Of a stretch of 64,000 nt of DNA, positions 56,500-64,000 are shown piece by piece. Below the pieces are notes generated by a model. The model saw only the letters and a program-made list of their open reading frames with translations. It made no database searches and was not told where the DNA came from. Both the position numbers and the translations under genes were made by a program. How positions within the stretch are numbered: position 1 is the stretch's first letter; each line of letters starts with the position of its first letter. The stretch lies in assembly GCF_014199415.1 (NCBI RefSeq), contig NZ_JACIJN010000004.1, positions 1 through 64,000 on the forward strand. Reading direction: 5' to 3'. Source of the DNA: Sphingomonas endophytica. Lineage in GTDB: Bacteria > Pseudomonadota > Alphaproteobacteria > Sphingomonadales > Sphingomonadaceae.

Positions 56500-58044
56500 T
56501 TATTTGATCTTTACCGCCAAGAAGCCATTAACTTGGCGGCCGCGCGTCAGGTTGAGCAGCACCGACGGACGCCCGGCCGCCTTGGCGGCCGCGACGATCC
56601 GCGCGACATCCGCGCCGGTGCGGACCGGCTGCGAATTGACCGACGAGATCACGTCGCCGCGCTTCAGCTTCTGCCCGGCATCGCTCGATGGATCGACGCC
56701 CGCGACGACCACGCCCTGCACGGTCGAGTCGACGCCGATCGAGCGCGCGATCTGCGGCGTGAGCGGCTGGACCGAGATGCCGAGCGAACTCGACCCCGGC
56801 GTCGCCTGCGCGCCGCTGTCGTCGTCGGGCAGCCCGTCGTCATCATCGCCTTCGCCGTTGATGACCTTCAACTGATCGTCGGAGGGACGGGTCGAGACGG
56901 TCGCATTGATCGACTGGCGCTTGCCGTCACGAATGATATCGAGCTTGATCGTCGAACCCGGCGCGGCATTCGCGACCAGTGACGACAGGGTACGATCCGG
57001 CGTCACCGCCTCGCCGTTGATCGCAACGACGACGTCACCCGAGCGCAGCCCGGCCTTGGCACCCGGACCACCCGGCTCAACGCGGCCGATGATCTCGCCC
57101 TGATCCTTCGGCAGGCCGAGCGCCCCGGCGATATCGTCGTTCACGCGCTGGATACCTACGCCCAGATAGCCGCGCTTGACCGCCTCGCCCTTCATCAGCG
57201 TGGCGATGATCGGCTTGGCTTCGGTCGTCGGGATCGCGAAGCCGATGCCGATGTTGCCGCCCGACTGCGAATAGATCTGGCTGTTGATGCCGATCACTTC
57301 GCCGTTCAGGTTGAACATCGGGCCGCCAGAATTGCCCTGGTTGATCGCGGCATCGGTCTGGATGAAGGTGTCGAACGGCCCCGGCTGCCCGGTCGAACGA
57401 TGCACCGCCGAGACGATGCCCGCGGTCACGGTGCCGCCGAGCCCGAACGGCTGGCCGATCGCCACCACCCAGTCGCCGACGCGCGCGCGCGTCGAGTCGC
57501 CCAGCTTCACGTACGGCAGCGGGGTCGGCGAGGTGATCTTGAGCACCGCGAGGTCCGAGGTCGGATCGCGGCCGATCAGCTTGGCCTTATATTCCTTGCG
57601 GTCCTGCAAGGTGACGGTGATCGACTCGACCGTCGCGCCCTTTGCCGCGGGGGCGATGACGTGGTTGTTGGTGACCACATAGCCGTCGGCCGAGATCAGG
57701 AAGCCCGACCCGAGCGACTGGCCCTCGCGCGTCACCGGGGCACCGCCGCCCCCGCCGCCGAACTGGCCGAACAGATCGCCGAACGGCGTGCCCGCGAACG
57801 GGTTCGCCTGCTGCTGGACGGTCACCTTCTGCGTGGTGGAGATGTTGACCACCGCCGGCTGGAGCTTCGCGACCATGTCGGCGAAGCTCATCGGCGCGCC
57901 GGCGCGCGGTGCGGCGGCGCTGATCGCGCCCGGCTCGTTCTGCGCGATCTGCGCGGTGGCCGGGTTCTGGAGCGCGAGCGACGCGGCCGTGCCGCCAAGC
58001 AGGAGGGCGCCGGTCAAGGCGTAAGCGTAACGCACGGTTTTCAT
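56500..58044 (-). CDS. degP: Do-family periplasmic serine protease (DegP/DegQ type)
   Basis: 514 residues. N-terminal signal peptide or anchor (YAYALTGALLLGGTAASLAL). Catalytic triad His128 (VVTNNHVIAP), Asp164 (PTSDLAVLK) and Ser239 (INQGNSGGPMF). Two PDZ domains follow (about 285-380 and 420-510), with an acidic linker (EGDDDDGLPDDDSG) between them. An extended Gly-rich LA loop (FGQFGGGGGGAP) precedes the protease core. It degrades or refolds damaged envelope proteins. It lies 100 bp after hflC on the same strand, completing an hflK-hflC-degP membrane quality-control group. Confidence 0.96.
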   Translation of the reverse strand: MKTVRYAYALTGALLLGGTAASLALQNPATAQIAQNEPGAISAAAPRAGAPMSFADMVAKLQPAVVNISTTQKVTVQQQANPFAGTPFGDLFGQFGGGGGGAPVTREGQSLGSGFLISADGYVVTNNHVIAPAAKGATVESITVTLQDRKEYKAKLIGRDPTSDLAVLKITSPTPLPYVKLGDSTRARVGDWVVAIGQPFGLGGTVTAGIVSAVHRSTGQPGPFDTFIQTDAAINQGNSGGPMFNLNGEVIGINSQIYSQSGGNIGIGFAIPTTEAKPIIATLMKGEAVKRGYLGVGIQRVNDDIAGALGLPKDQGEIIGRVEPGGPGAKAGLRSGDVVVAINGEAVTPDRTLSSLVANAAPGSTIKLDIIRDGKRQSINATVSTRPSDDQLKVINGEGDDDDGLPDDDSGAQATPGSSSLGISVQPLTPQIARSIGVDSTVQGVVVAGVDPSSDAGQKLKRGDVISSVNSQPVRTGADVARIVAAAKAAGRPSVLLNLTRGRQVNGFLAVKIK

Positions 58045-58109
58045 GTCCTCTTGGTCACCCGATCCGAAAGTGATGAATACACTGCACCCTGTGCGGCAAT
58101 CGTGATGAA

Positions 58110-58131
58110 CGGCGTTTGAATATGAACGCCG
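58110..58131. terminator. Hairpin between hflC and degP
   Basis: CGGCGTT (58110-58116) pairs with AACGCCG (58125-58131) around an 8-base loop. There is little T-run on the minus side (TTCATC), so it is more likely a weak attenuator or mRNA stabiliser than a full terminator. Confidence 0.35.
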
Positions 58132-58144
58132 CGCTCATCGCCGA

Positions 58145-59020
58145 TTAACGACCGCCACCCTCGAACGCACGAAGATAGCCATTGTTCGGGCTCATGATGA
58201 TATTGGTCGAACCTTCCGGCTGCGCCCCGCCATCGGCCCCGAACGTGTGGCGATAGCTCTGCATCGCGCGATAGAAGTCATAGAAATCAGCGTCCTTGCT
58301 GAAGGCCTCGGCATAGATGCGCGCCGCCTGCGCATCGGCCTCGGCGCGGACGATCTGCGCCTGCTTCTGGCCCTGCGCGCGGATCGTGTTCGCCTCCTGC
58401 TGACGCGCGGTGCGCATCCGCTGGAGCGCGCTGTCGAGCGGGCTGCCCTCGGGCAGGTCGGCATGCTTGATCCGCACATCGACGATCTCCGCGCCATATT
58501 GGCGTGCCGAGCCCTGCAGCGAGTTCTGGATCGCATCCATCACCGCACCACGCTCGGGGCTGAGCAGCACCGCGAACGTCACCTTGCCGAGTTCGTTGCG
58601 CAGCGCGGTGCCGAGCAGCGGACGCAGCTGGTCGGCGACGCGCTCCTCGGTGTTCGAGGTGCTGCCGGTCGAGGTCACCGCCTTGAGCGGATCGACGATC
58701 CGGAAGCGCGCATAGGCATCGACGTTGAGCCGCAACTGATCGGTCGACAGCACCAGCGTATTGTCGAGATCGGCGTCGAGGACGCGCTTGTCGACCCAGA
58801 CGATCTTGTCGATGAACGGCACGCGCGCGATCACGCCCGCGCCGGTGTTGCCGATCGTCTGCCCCGGCTGCCACTGGTTGACCAGCCGGACGGGATTGTT
58901 GAGCCGCAGGACCACCGCCTGCTGCGTCTCGGGCACGATCGCGAAGGTCGCCGCGGCAAGGATCGCCAGCAACAGCGCCACCATCCCGATCGCGATCGGG
59001 TTACGCGTCAACTGGCTCAT
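58145..59020 (-). CDS. hflC: HflC, membrane protease regulator
   Basis: 291 residues: an N-terminal membrane anchor (IAIGMVALLLAILAAATFAIV), then a band-7/SPFH domain (VPETQQAVVLRLNNPVR, VPFIDKIVWVDKRVLD, RRDV-like VDVRIKHADLPEGS) and a helical region rich in Ala/Gln/Glu (RQQEANTIRAQGQKQAQIVRA) before the C-terminus. HflC with HflK forms a large cage around FtsH and restrains its proteolysis. Its ATG overlaps the hflK stop (TGATG). Confidence 0.95.
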   Translation of the reverse strand: MSQLTRNPIAIGMVALLLAILAAATFAIVPETQQAVVLRLNNPVRLVNQWQPGQTIGNTGAGVIARVPFIDKIVWVDKRVLDADLDNTLVLSTDQLRLNVDAYARFRIVDPLKAVTSTGSTSNTEERVADQLRPLLGTALRNELGKVTFAVLLSPERGAVMDAIQNSLQGSARQYGAEIVDVRIKHADLPEGSPLDSALQRMRTARQQEANTIRAQGQKQAQIVRAEADAQAARIYAEAFSKDADFYDFYRAMQSYRHTFGADGGAQPEGSTNIIMSPNNGYLRAFEGGGR

Positions 59021-60129
59021 CAGCGCTGCCCTCCCTGCGCGGGAGACGTAGTGGTGGTCGTCGTGGTCCCCTGCGCCGGCTCGACCAGCTTGCGCGCGCG
59101 ATCGAGCGGCAGATACGGGGTTACGCCAGGCGTTTCGACGATCGTCTTGTCGGTCTTGGCCAGCACGGCCTCCATCGTCTCATAATACATGCGGCGGCGC
59201 GTCACCTCGGGAGCGAGGCGATATTGCGCATAGACCTGGTCGAAGGCCGACGCCTCGCCCTGCGCGCGCGCGATCACCTGCTGCGAATAGCTGCGGGCGT
59301 TGTTGAGGTTGCCGACCGCTTCCTGCTGCGCGGCGGTGACGGCGTTGAAGTCGTCGACCAGCGCCGCGGGCGGCGACGCCTGCTTGATCGACACGCCCTG
59401 CACGCGCACCCCGGTCTGATAGCTGTCGAGGATCTGCTGCATCGTCTGCGTGACGCGCGCCTCGATCAGCCCGCGCCCTGCCCCGATCGCGTCGTTCATC
59501 CGCGTGGTGGCCAGCACCGCGCGCATCGCGCTTTCGGCGGTCGCGCGCACGGTTTCCTGCGGGTCCTTGATCTCGAACACGTAATTGCGCGGATCGGACA
59601 CCCGCCAGCGCACCGTATAGGCGAGATCGATGATGTTCTGGTCGCCGGTCAGCACCGCCTCCCCGCCGTCCTGCGGGAATTCGTCGGTGCGGACCTGCTC
59701 GACGTCGACCTTGGTCACGTTGACGATCGGCGCGGGCAGGGTGACGCGGATGCCGGGCTCCAGCATCCCCGAATATTTGCCGAAATAGGTGACGACCCCG
59801 CGCTGCTGCGGCCCGATCTGGTGGAAGGACGTCAGCAGCAGCCACACCGCGACCAGCAGCCCGACGCCGATCAGCCACAGCGTCCGCGCCGACGCGCCGA
59901 GCGGCAGCTGCGGGCGACCGCCGCCGCCCCCGCCGCCACCGCCGCCGACGCGGGTCTTCTTGAGAAATTCGTCGAGCGCGGTTGGCTTGGTCGACGCGCG
60001 TCGGCCACCCGGCGGCACCGACCATGGGTTGCGCGGGCCGGCACTGTTGTCGCCGCCGCCTCCCCACGGTCCATTGTTGTCGGCAGCAAGGATGATCGGG
60101 CGCCGGAGCCAGCGTCGCAGGATGGTCAT
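59020..60129 (-). CDS. hflK: HflK, membrane protease regulator
   Basis: 369 residues from ATG 60129 (an ATG at 60171 would add 14 residues). A cytosolic N-terminal region rich in Gly, with a run of ten Gly after KKTRV, precedes the single membrane helix (TLWLIGVGLLVAVWLLLTSF) and an SPFH domain (IGPQQRGVVTYFGKYSGMLEPG, RVQGVSIKQASPP). The tail ends with a Thr run (TTTTTTT) and SPAQGGQR. It forms the HflKC complex with hflC. The 72-bp gap to mrp on the other strand is the shared promoter region. Confidence 0.95.
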   Translation of the reverse strand: MTILRRWLRRPIILAADNNGPWGGGGDNSAGPRNPWSVPPGGRRASTKPTALDEFLKKTRVGGGGGGGGGGRPQLPLGASARTLWLIGVGLLVAVWLLLTSFHQIGPQQRGVVTYFGKYSGMLEPGIRVTLPAPIVNVTKVDVEQVRTDEFPQDGGEAVLTGDQNIIDLAYTVRWRVSDPRNYVFEIKDPQETVRATAESAMRAVLATTRMNDAIGAGRGLIEARVTQTMQQILDSYQTGVRVQGVSIKQASPPAALVDDFNAVTAAQQEAVGNLNNARSYSQQVIARAQGEASAFDQVYAQYRLAPEVTRRRMYYETMEAVLAKTDKTIVETPGVTPYLPLDRARKLVEPAQGTTTTTTTSPAQGGQR

Positions 60130-60201
60130 GTTGGTCTTTATAGGTGCGCTGTTCACGAAAAACAGTGGCAAGCGGCCTGTACGCGCCTACGGATCGCCCT
60201 C

Positions 60202-61146
<945 letters not shown>

Positions 61147-61153
61147 TCGCAGC

Positions 61154-61360
61154 GTCGTCCCGGACGTAATCCGGGACACCGCCTCTTCCTGCGCGAGTAA
61201 AGCGCGGATCGGAAGGGGTGCAGCCTGAGGGCGCGACCTCCCCCCTTCACACGTCGCCCCGGGCTCGACCCGGGGCCCCGCTTCTTCTCCCGCGCACGAG
61301 GAAAGAAGCGGGGCCCCGGATCAAGGCTCTCCTGAGCTTGTCGAAGGGTCCGGGGCGACG
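61154..61360. repeat. Two REP arms with a nested repeat insertion
   Basis: GTCGTCCCGGACGTAATCCG opens at 61154, but its partner arm is missing. A second pair runs from GTCGCCCCGGGCTCGACCCG (61244) to GGCCCCGGATCAAG, where 23 bp containing CCTGAGCTTGTCGAAGG (61326-61348) interrupt it before it resumes as TCCGGGGCGACG. The 61147-61453 stretch holds only repeats, no gene. Confidence 0.8.
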
Positions 61361-61371
61361 AAAGAATAGCC

Positions 61372-61446
61372 GTCATTGCGAGCGTAGCGAAGCAATCCAG
61401 GGCCGGATCAGGACGCCCTGGATTGCCGCGCTACGCTCGCAAAGAC
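61372..61446. repeat. GTCATTGCGAG-type palindromic repeat
   Basis: 75 bp from GTCATTGCGAGCGTAGCGAA to CGCTCGCAAAGAC with AATCCAGGGC/GCCCTGGATT inner arms. The right end is slightly degenerate. It ends 7 bp before the stop codon of the cytochrome gene. Confidence 0.8.
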
Positions 61447-61453
61447 GAAACGC

Positions 61454-62155
61454 TTACTGCTTGGCCGGCGGTACGACGCCGAGCCCCTTGTCTTCCTTGG
61501 CCGCCGGATCGATCGACGGCGCGCCCGAGGCCGGGGTCCCGGTGTTGGCGAGGTCGGCGGTGTCGCCCTTGGTCGCCTCGGTGACGTTCGCCACCGCCGG
61601 GTCGGTCGGCGCCGCCGCACCCGCCGCCGGTGCGGCCGGCAGCGGCAGGTTCGAGCCCTGCTGGTTCAGATAGGCGATGATGTTCGCGCGGTCCTCGGCA
61701 TTGCCGAGCCCGGCGAAGGTCATCTTCGTGCCGTTGGCGAATTTGCGCGGGCTGGTCAGCCACGCGTTCATCTTCTCGAAGTCCCAATTGCCGCCGACGC
61801 TCTTCAGCGCGTCGGAGAAGGCGAACCCGCCCTTGCCCTGCCCGATCGGCTCGCCCAGCGTGCCGTACAGGTTCGGGCCGATGCCATTGGCGCCGCCCTG
61901 ATTGATCGTGTGGCAGGCCGCGCACTTCTTGAAGACCTCGGCGCCCTTGGCCGGGTCGGCGCTGCCGAGCAGCGAAGCGATCGGCACGGCGGCAGCCGCG
62001 CCGCCGCCGCCAGCCTCCTCGACACCCTCGATCGCATAGCCCGGCTTCTCGGGGCGCTCGCCGTGGAACAGCATGCCGCCCGCGATCGACAGCCCCAAAG
62101 CCGTCCCCGCCGCCGCCAGCGCCCAGCCGAAAATCGTGTTGGTCCGATCGTCCAT
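61454..62155 (-). CDS. Membrane-anchored c-type cytochrome
   Basis: 233 residues from ATG 62155. An uncleaved N-terminal membrane segment (TIFGWALAAAGTALGLSIAGG) is followed by a linker and a class I cytochrome c domain: haem motif CAACH (KKCAACHTINQGGANGIGPNL), GFAFSDALKS, and the axial Met in GTKMTFAGL. This resembles the CycM/cytochrome c552 type that passes electrons from the bc1 complex to terminal oxidases. The last 60 residues form an Ala/Pro/Thr-rich tail, longer than in typical members and probably disordered. It is divergent from pheA. Confidence 0.9.
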   Translation of the reverse strand: MDDRTNTIFGWALAAAGTALGLSIAGGMLFHGERPEKPGYAIEGVEEAGGGGAAAAVPIASLLGSADPAKGAEVFKKCAACHTINQGGANGIGPNLYGTLGEPIGQGKGGFAFSDALKSVGGNWDFEKMNAWLTSPRKFANGTKMTFAGLGNAEDRANIIAYLNQQGSNLPLPAAPAAGAAAPTDPAVANVTEATKGDTADLANTGTPASGAPSIDPAAKEDKGLGVVPPAKQ

Positions 62156-62255
62156 GTCGCCGTTTCGCCCCTCTTCCTTCAGCGTTCCATAGAAAGGGCT
62201 CCCGCGCATCGCAAGCGCTTGAGCGGCGCGGCATGCTCTTCTAGGCCACGCGGCC

Positions 62256-63146
62256 ATGCAAAGTTACGCCGCGCCTGCCCGCCCGATCGTCGCCGCCATG
62301 GCCGCCGCCGCCGCCGCCGAGCCGGGGCGCGCGGTCGCATTTCAGGGCGCGCCGGGCGCGAACAGCCATGTCGCGGCGCAGGAAGCCTTTCCCGACGCGC
62401 TGCCGCTGCCGTGCTTCAGCTTCGAGGATGCGCTGGACGCGGTGAAGACCGGCGCGGCCGATTGCGCGATCATCCCGATCGAGAATTCGCTGCACGGCCG
62501 CGTCGCCGACATGCATTTCCTGCTCCCCGAATCCGGGCTGGTCATCACCGGCGAGCATTTCCTCGGCATCCGCCACGCGCTGATCGGCTGCGGCCCGCGC
62601 GACGGCGTGCAACAGGCGATGAGCCATCCGCAGGCGCTCGGGCAATGCCGCCACTGGCTGAAGGCGCACGGGATCGCGCCGGTCAATTACCCCGACACCG
62701 CGGGCGCGGCGGCGGTGGTCGCGGAGCTGCGCGACCCGCGCATCGCGGCGCTCGCTCCGCCGGGCGCGGCGGCGATCTACGGGCTGGAACTGCTGGCCAC
62801 CGACATCGCCGATGCCGACCACAATACCACGCGCTTCGTCACGCTGGCGCGCGGCGCGCGATCGCTGTCGGGCGAGGGGCCGTGGATGACGACCTTCATC
62901 TTCGCGGTGAAGAACGTCCCCGCCGCGCTCTACAAGGCGATGGGCGGGTTCGCGACCAACGGCGTCAACATGACCAAGCTGGAAAGCTATCAAACCGGCG
63001 GCAGCTTCGCGGCGACCGAATTCTATTGCGACGTCGAGGGCCGCCCCGGCGACCCGGCCTTCGACCGCGCGATGGAGGAGCTGGGCTTTCACGCGAAATG
63101 GGTGCGCGTGCTGGGCACCTATGCGCAGGCGCGCAAGCGCGGGTAA
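62256..63146 (+). CDS. pheA: Prephenate dehydratase
   Basis: 296 residues. Catalytic domain: VAFQGAPGANSHVAAQEAFP, CAIIPIENSLHGRVADMHFLL, HALIGCGP, YPDTAGAAAVVAE and HNTTRFVTLARG, containing the Thr-Arg-Phe motif needed for activity. A C-terminal ACT domain follows (TTFIFAVKNVPAALYKAMGG, NMTKLESYQTGGSFAATEFY), where phenylalanine binds for feedback control; the usual ESRP reads ESYQ here. There is no fused chorismate mutase, as is common in alphaproteobacteria. An N-terminal Ala-rich extension of 25 residues may reflect an internal start at ATG 62298. Confidence 0.96.
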   Translation: MQSYAAPARPIVAAMAAAAAAEPGRAVAFQGAPGANSHVAAQEAFPDALPLPCFSFEDALDAVKTGAADCAIIPIENSLHGRVADMHFLLPESGLVITGEHFLGIRHALIGCGPRDGVQQAMSHPQALGQCRHWLKAHGIAPVNYPDTAGAAAVVAELRDPRIAALAPPGAAAIYGLELLATDIADADHNTTRFVTLARGARSLSGEGPWMTTFIFAVKNVPAALYKAMGGFATNGVNMTKLESYQTGGSFAATEFYCDVEGRPGDPAFDRAMEELGFHAKWVRVLGTYAQARKRG

Positions 63147-63154
63147 CTTCTCTC

Positions 63155-63229
63155 GTCATTGCGGGCGTAGCGAAGCGATCCAGCGCCGGACCAGAACGCC
63201 CTCGATTGCTTCGCTACGCTCGCAATGAC
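63155..63229. repeat. GTCATTGCGAG-type palindromic repeat
   Basis: 75 bp from GTCATTGCGGGCGTAGCGAA to CGCTACGCTCGCAATGAC, between convergent gene ends (pheA and the small membrane protein). Confidence 0.8.
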
Positions 63230-63242
63230 GAAAAGGGAGCGA

Positions 63243-63449
63243 TCAGATCGCCGCCGCCGAATCGGAGATAACGCCCCACGCCGCATAGGTCGCCGCCATC
63301 ATCGCCACCGAGCAGGTGATCCCGAACAGCACGTAACCGATATAGTTGAGCATCGGCGGGTTCGCGCGCTCCAGCTTGCGGTTGCGCGATGCGCCCGTCA
63401 GCACGAAACTCAGCAGCATTCCATACGTTAGTGCAACGGCTTCGATCAT
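63243..63449 (-). CDS. Small membrane protein with two helices
   Basis: 68 residues. Two hydrophobic segments, EAVALTYGMLLSFVLTG (about 3-19) and YIGYVLFGITCSVAMMAATY (about 36-55), are joined by a basic loop (SRNRKLERANPP), so both ends likely face the periplasm. Size and pattern suggest a conserved small protein of sphingomonads, but I do not recognise a family. It lies divergent from the HAD hydrolase. Confidence 0.6.
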   Translation of the reverse strand: MIEAVALTYGMLLSFVLTGASRNRKLERANPPMLNYIGYVLFGITCSVAMMAATYAAWGVISDSAAAI

Positions 63450-63589
63450 TACCCGCCCCTCGGCTCCGGCTAGAGTTGTGCACGCCCCCCGGCGTCCGTG
63501 CGCGATTAACCATAGCTTCGGTCCGTCACGAAGTCGTTAACGCGCGCCTCGCCGCTTGCCTCCCACGCTTCGCCGACTAACAGGCATTT

Positions 63590-64000
63590 TCATGCCCATC
63601 CGACTCGCCGTCTTCGATTGCGACGGCACGCTCGTCGACAGCCAGGCCAACATCTGCCGCGTCATGGAACACGCCTTCGCCGCGCTCGGGCTGGTCGCCC
63701 CGCCGCGCCCGGCGATCCGCGCGATCGTCGGATTGAGCCTCGTCGAGGCGATGGCGTTGCTCGCGCCAGGTCTCGACCCGGCGGTGCATCTGGCGCTGAC
63801 CGATGCGTACAAGATGATCTTTCGCCGGATGCGCGAGACCGGCGAGCTCGATGCCGAACCGCTCTACGACGGGCTGGTCGAAGCGCTCGACGTGCTGGCG
63901 GCGGACGGCTGGTCGTTCGGCGTCGCGACCGGCAAGTCGGACCGCGGCCTCGCGCATGTGCTGGCGGTCCACGGCCTCGCCGATCGGTTCGTCACGCTCC
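63590..64000 (+). CDS. HAD-family phosphatase, phosphoglycolate-phosphatase-like, cut by window edge
   Basis: 137 residues from ATG 63590 to the right edge. HAD motif I is FDCDGTLVDSQ with the nucleophile Asp and the acid/base Asp; the helical cap follows (VMEHAFAALGLVAPPRP, IVGLSLVEAMALLAPG); motif II is FGVATGKSDRGL with its Ser/Thr position as Thr. Motifs III and IV lie beyond the window. The sequence fits the Gph/PGP group, which hydrolyse phosphoglycolate or similar small phosphates. The precise substrate is unknown. Confidence 0.88.

Noticed and set aside
56292-56507. A 71-codon frame overlapping the small peptide in another frame
   Set aside because: It has no ribosome binding site and reads through the terminator hairpin; the GTG frame at 56266 has both a ribosome binding site and a signal peptide.

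Overview
The window looks like chromosomal DNA of a high-GC alphaproteobacterium of the Sphingomonadaceae, most probably Sphingomonas. This rests on gene families and synteny read by eye, not on a database search. The pointers are a PEP-CTERM protein with the sphingomonad-type PEPTTW tail, a UPF0262 protein, a GST-like FzlA candidate, an argB-yggT-DUF167-folD string, a Novosphingobium-type D-mannonate dehydratase, HWE-kinase signalling, and short palindromic intergenic repeats of the GTCATTGCGAGCG and GAGCTTGTCGAAG types. I see no integrase, transposase, prophage or cas gene. Most of the window is ordinary core genome.

Layout. 0-8 kb: a hexuronate/glucuronoxylan locus with an IlvD/Edd dehydratase (cut by the left edge), an SGNH esterase, an MFS transporter, D-mannonate dehydratase, a GH67 alpha-glucuronidase and a LacI regulator. 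8-9.6 kb: an overlapping trio (FzlA-like, CsaA, YjbQ). 10-13 kb: surface-glycan genes (methyltransferase, GtrA, GT-C-like membrane protein). 13-16.4 kb: marC, folD, DUF167, yggT, argB. 16.4-24.8 kb: queuosine-precursor and nucleoside transporters, a PEP-CTERM protein, N-carbamoylputrescine amidase, a family-5 uracil-DNA glycosylase, folK, tRNA-Lys, a chemoreceptor and two small proteins. 24.9-33.1 kb: a glycogen-to-trehalose operon glgX-treZ-malQ-treY. 33.3-37.3 kb: a phosphate transport pair, a DUF4403 lipoprotein and an outer-membrane protein. 37.5-40.7 kb: dnaB, UPF0262, GH25, cdd. 40.7-41.6 kb: a tandem repeat array and tRNA-Leu. 41.7-46.5 kb: acsA, purU and a second hemicellulose locus (GH43 and an esterase). 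46.6-53.6 kb: glcB, a multi-PAS HWE kinase and an OmpR/kinase pair. 53.7-64 kb: queH, a HerA-like ATPase, a small Cys-rich secreted peptide, degP-hflC-hflK, mrp, a cytochrome c, pheA and a HAD hydrolase cut by the right edge.

How genes connect. Three sites close to TGATAnCGnTAYCA, plus one weaker site, lie upstream of the SGNH esterase, GH67, GH43 and second esterase genes. This suggests that one LacI-family regulator, perhaps the one at 6989, controls two loci 40 kb apart. acsA and glcB give acetate activation and the second glyoxylate-shunt step. YhhQ and QueH form two parts of a queuosine route. DegP, HflK and HflC form an envelope proteolysis group.

Most unusual content: (1) a 131-bp element with nested terminal inverted repeats, present as four tandem copies at a 168-bp period (40881-41516) and two further copies next to yjbQ (9596-9981), where the end of yjbQ seems to be duplicated with it; (2) the split LacI-type regulon; (3) a 55-residue secreted four-cysteine peptide in an AT-rich patch at 56266; (4) a 27-codon ORF with a strong ribosome binding site between a LacI-type operator and a hairpin ahead of the SGNH esterase; (5) a repeat element apparently inserted into another repeat at 61326.
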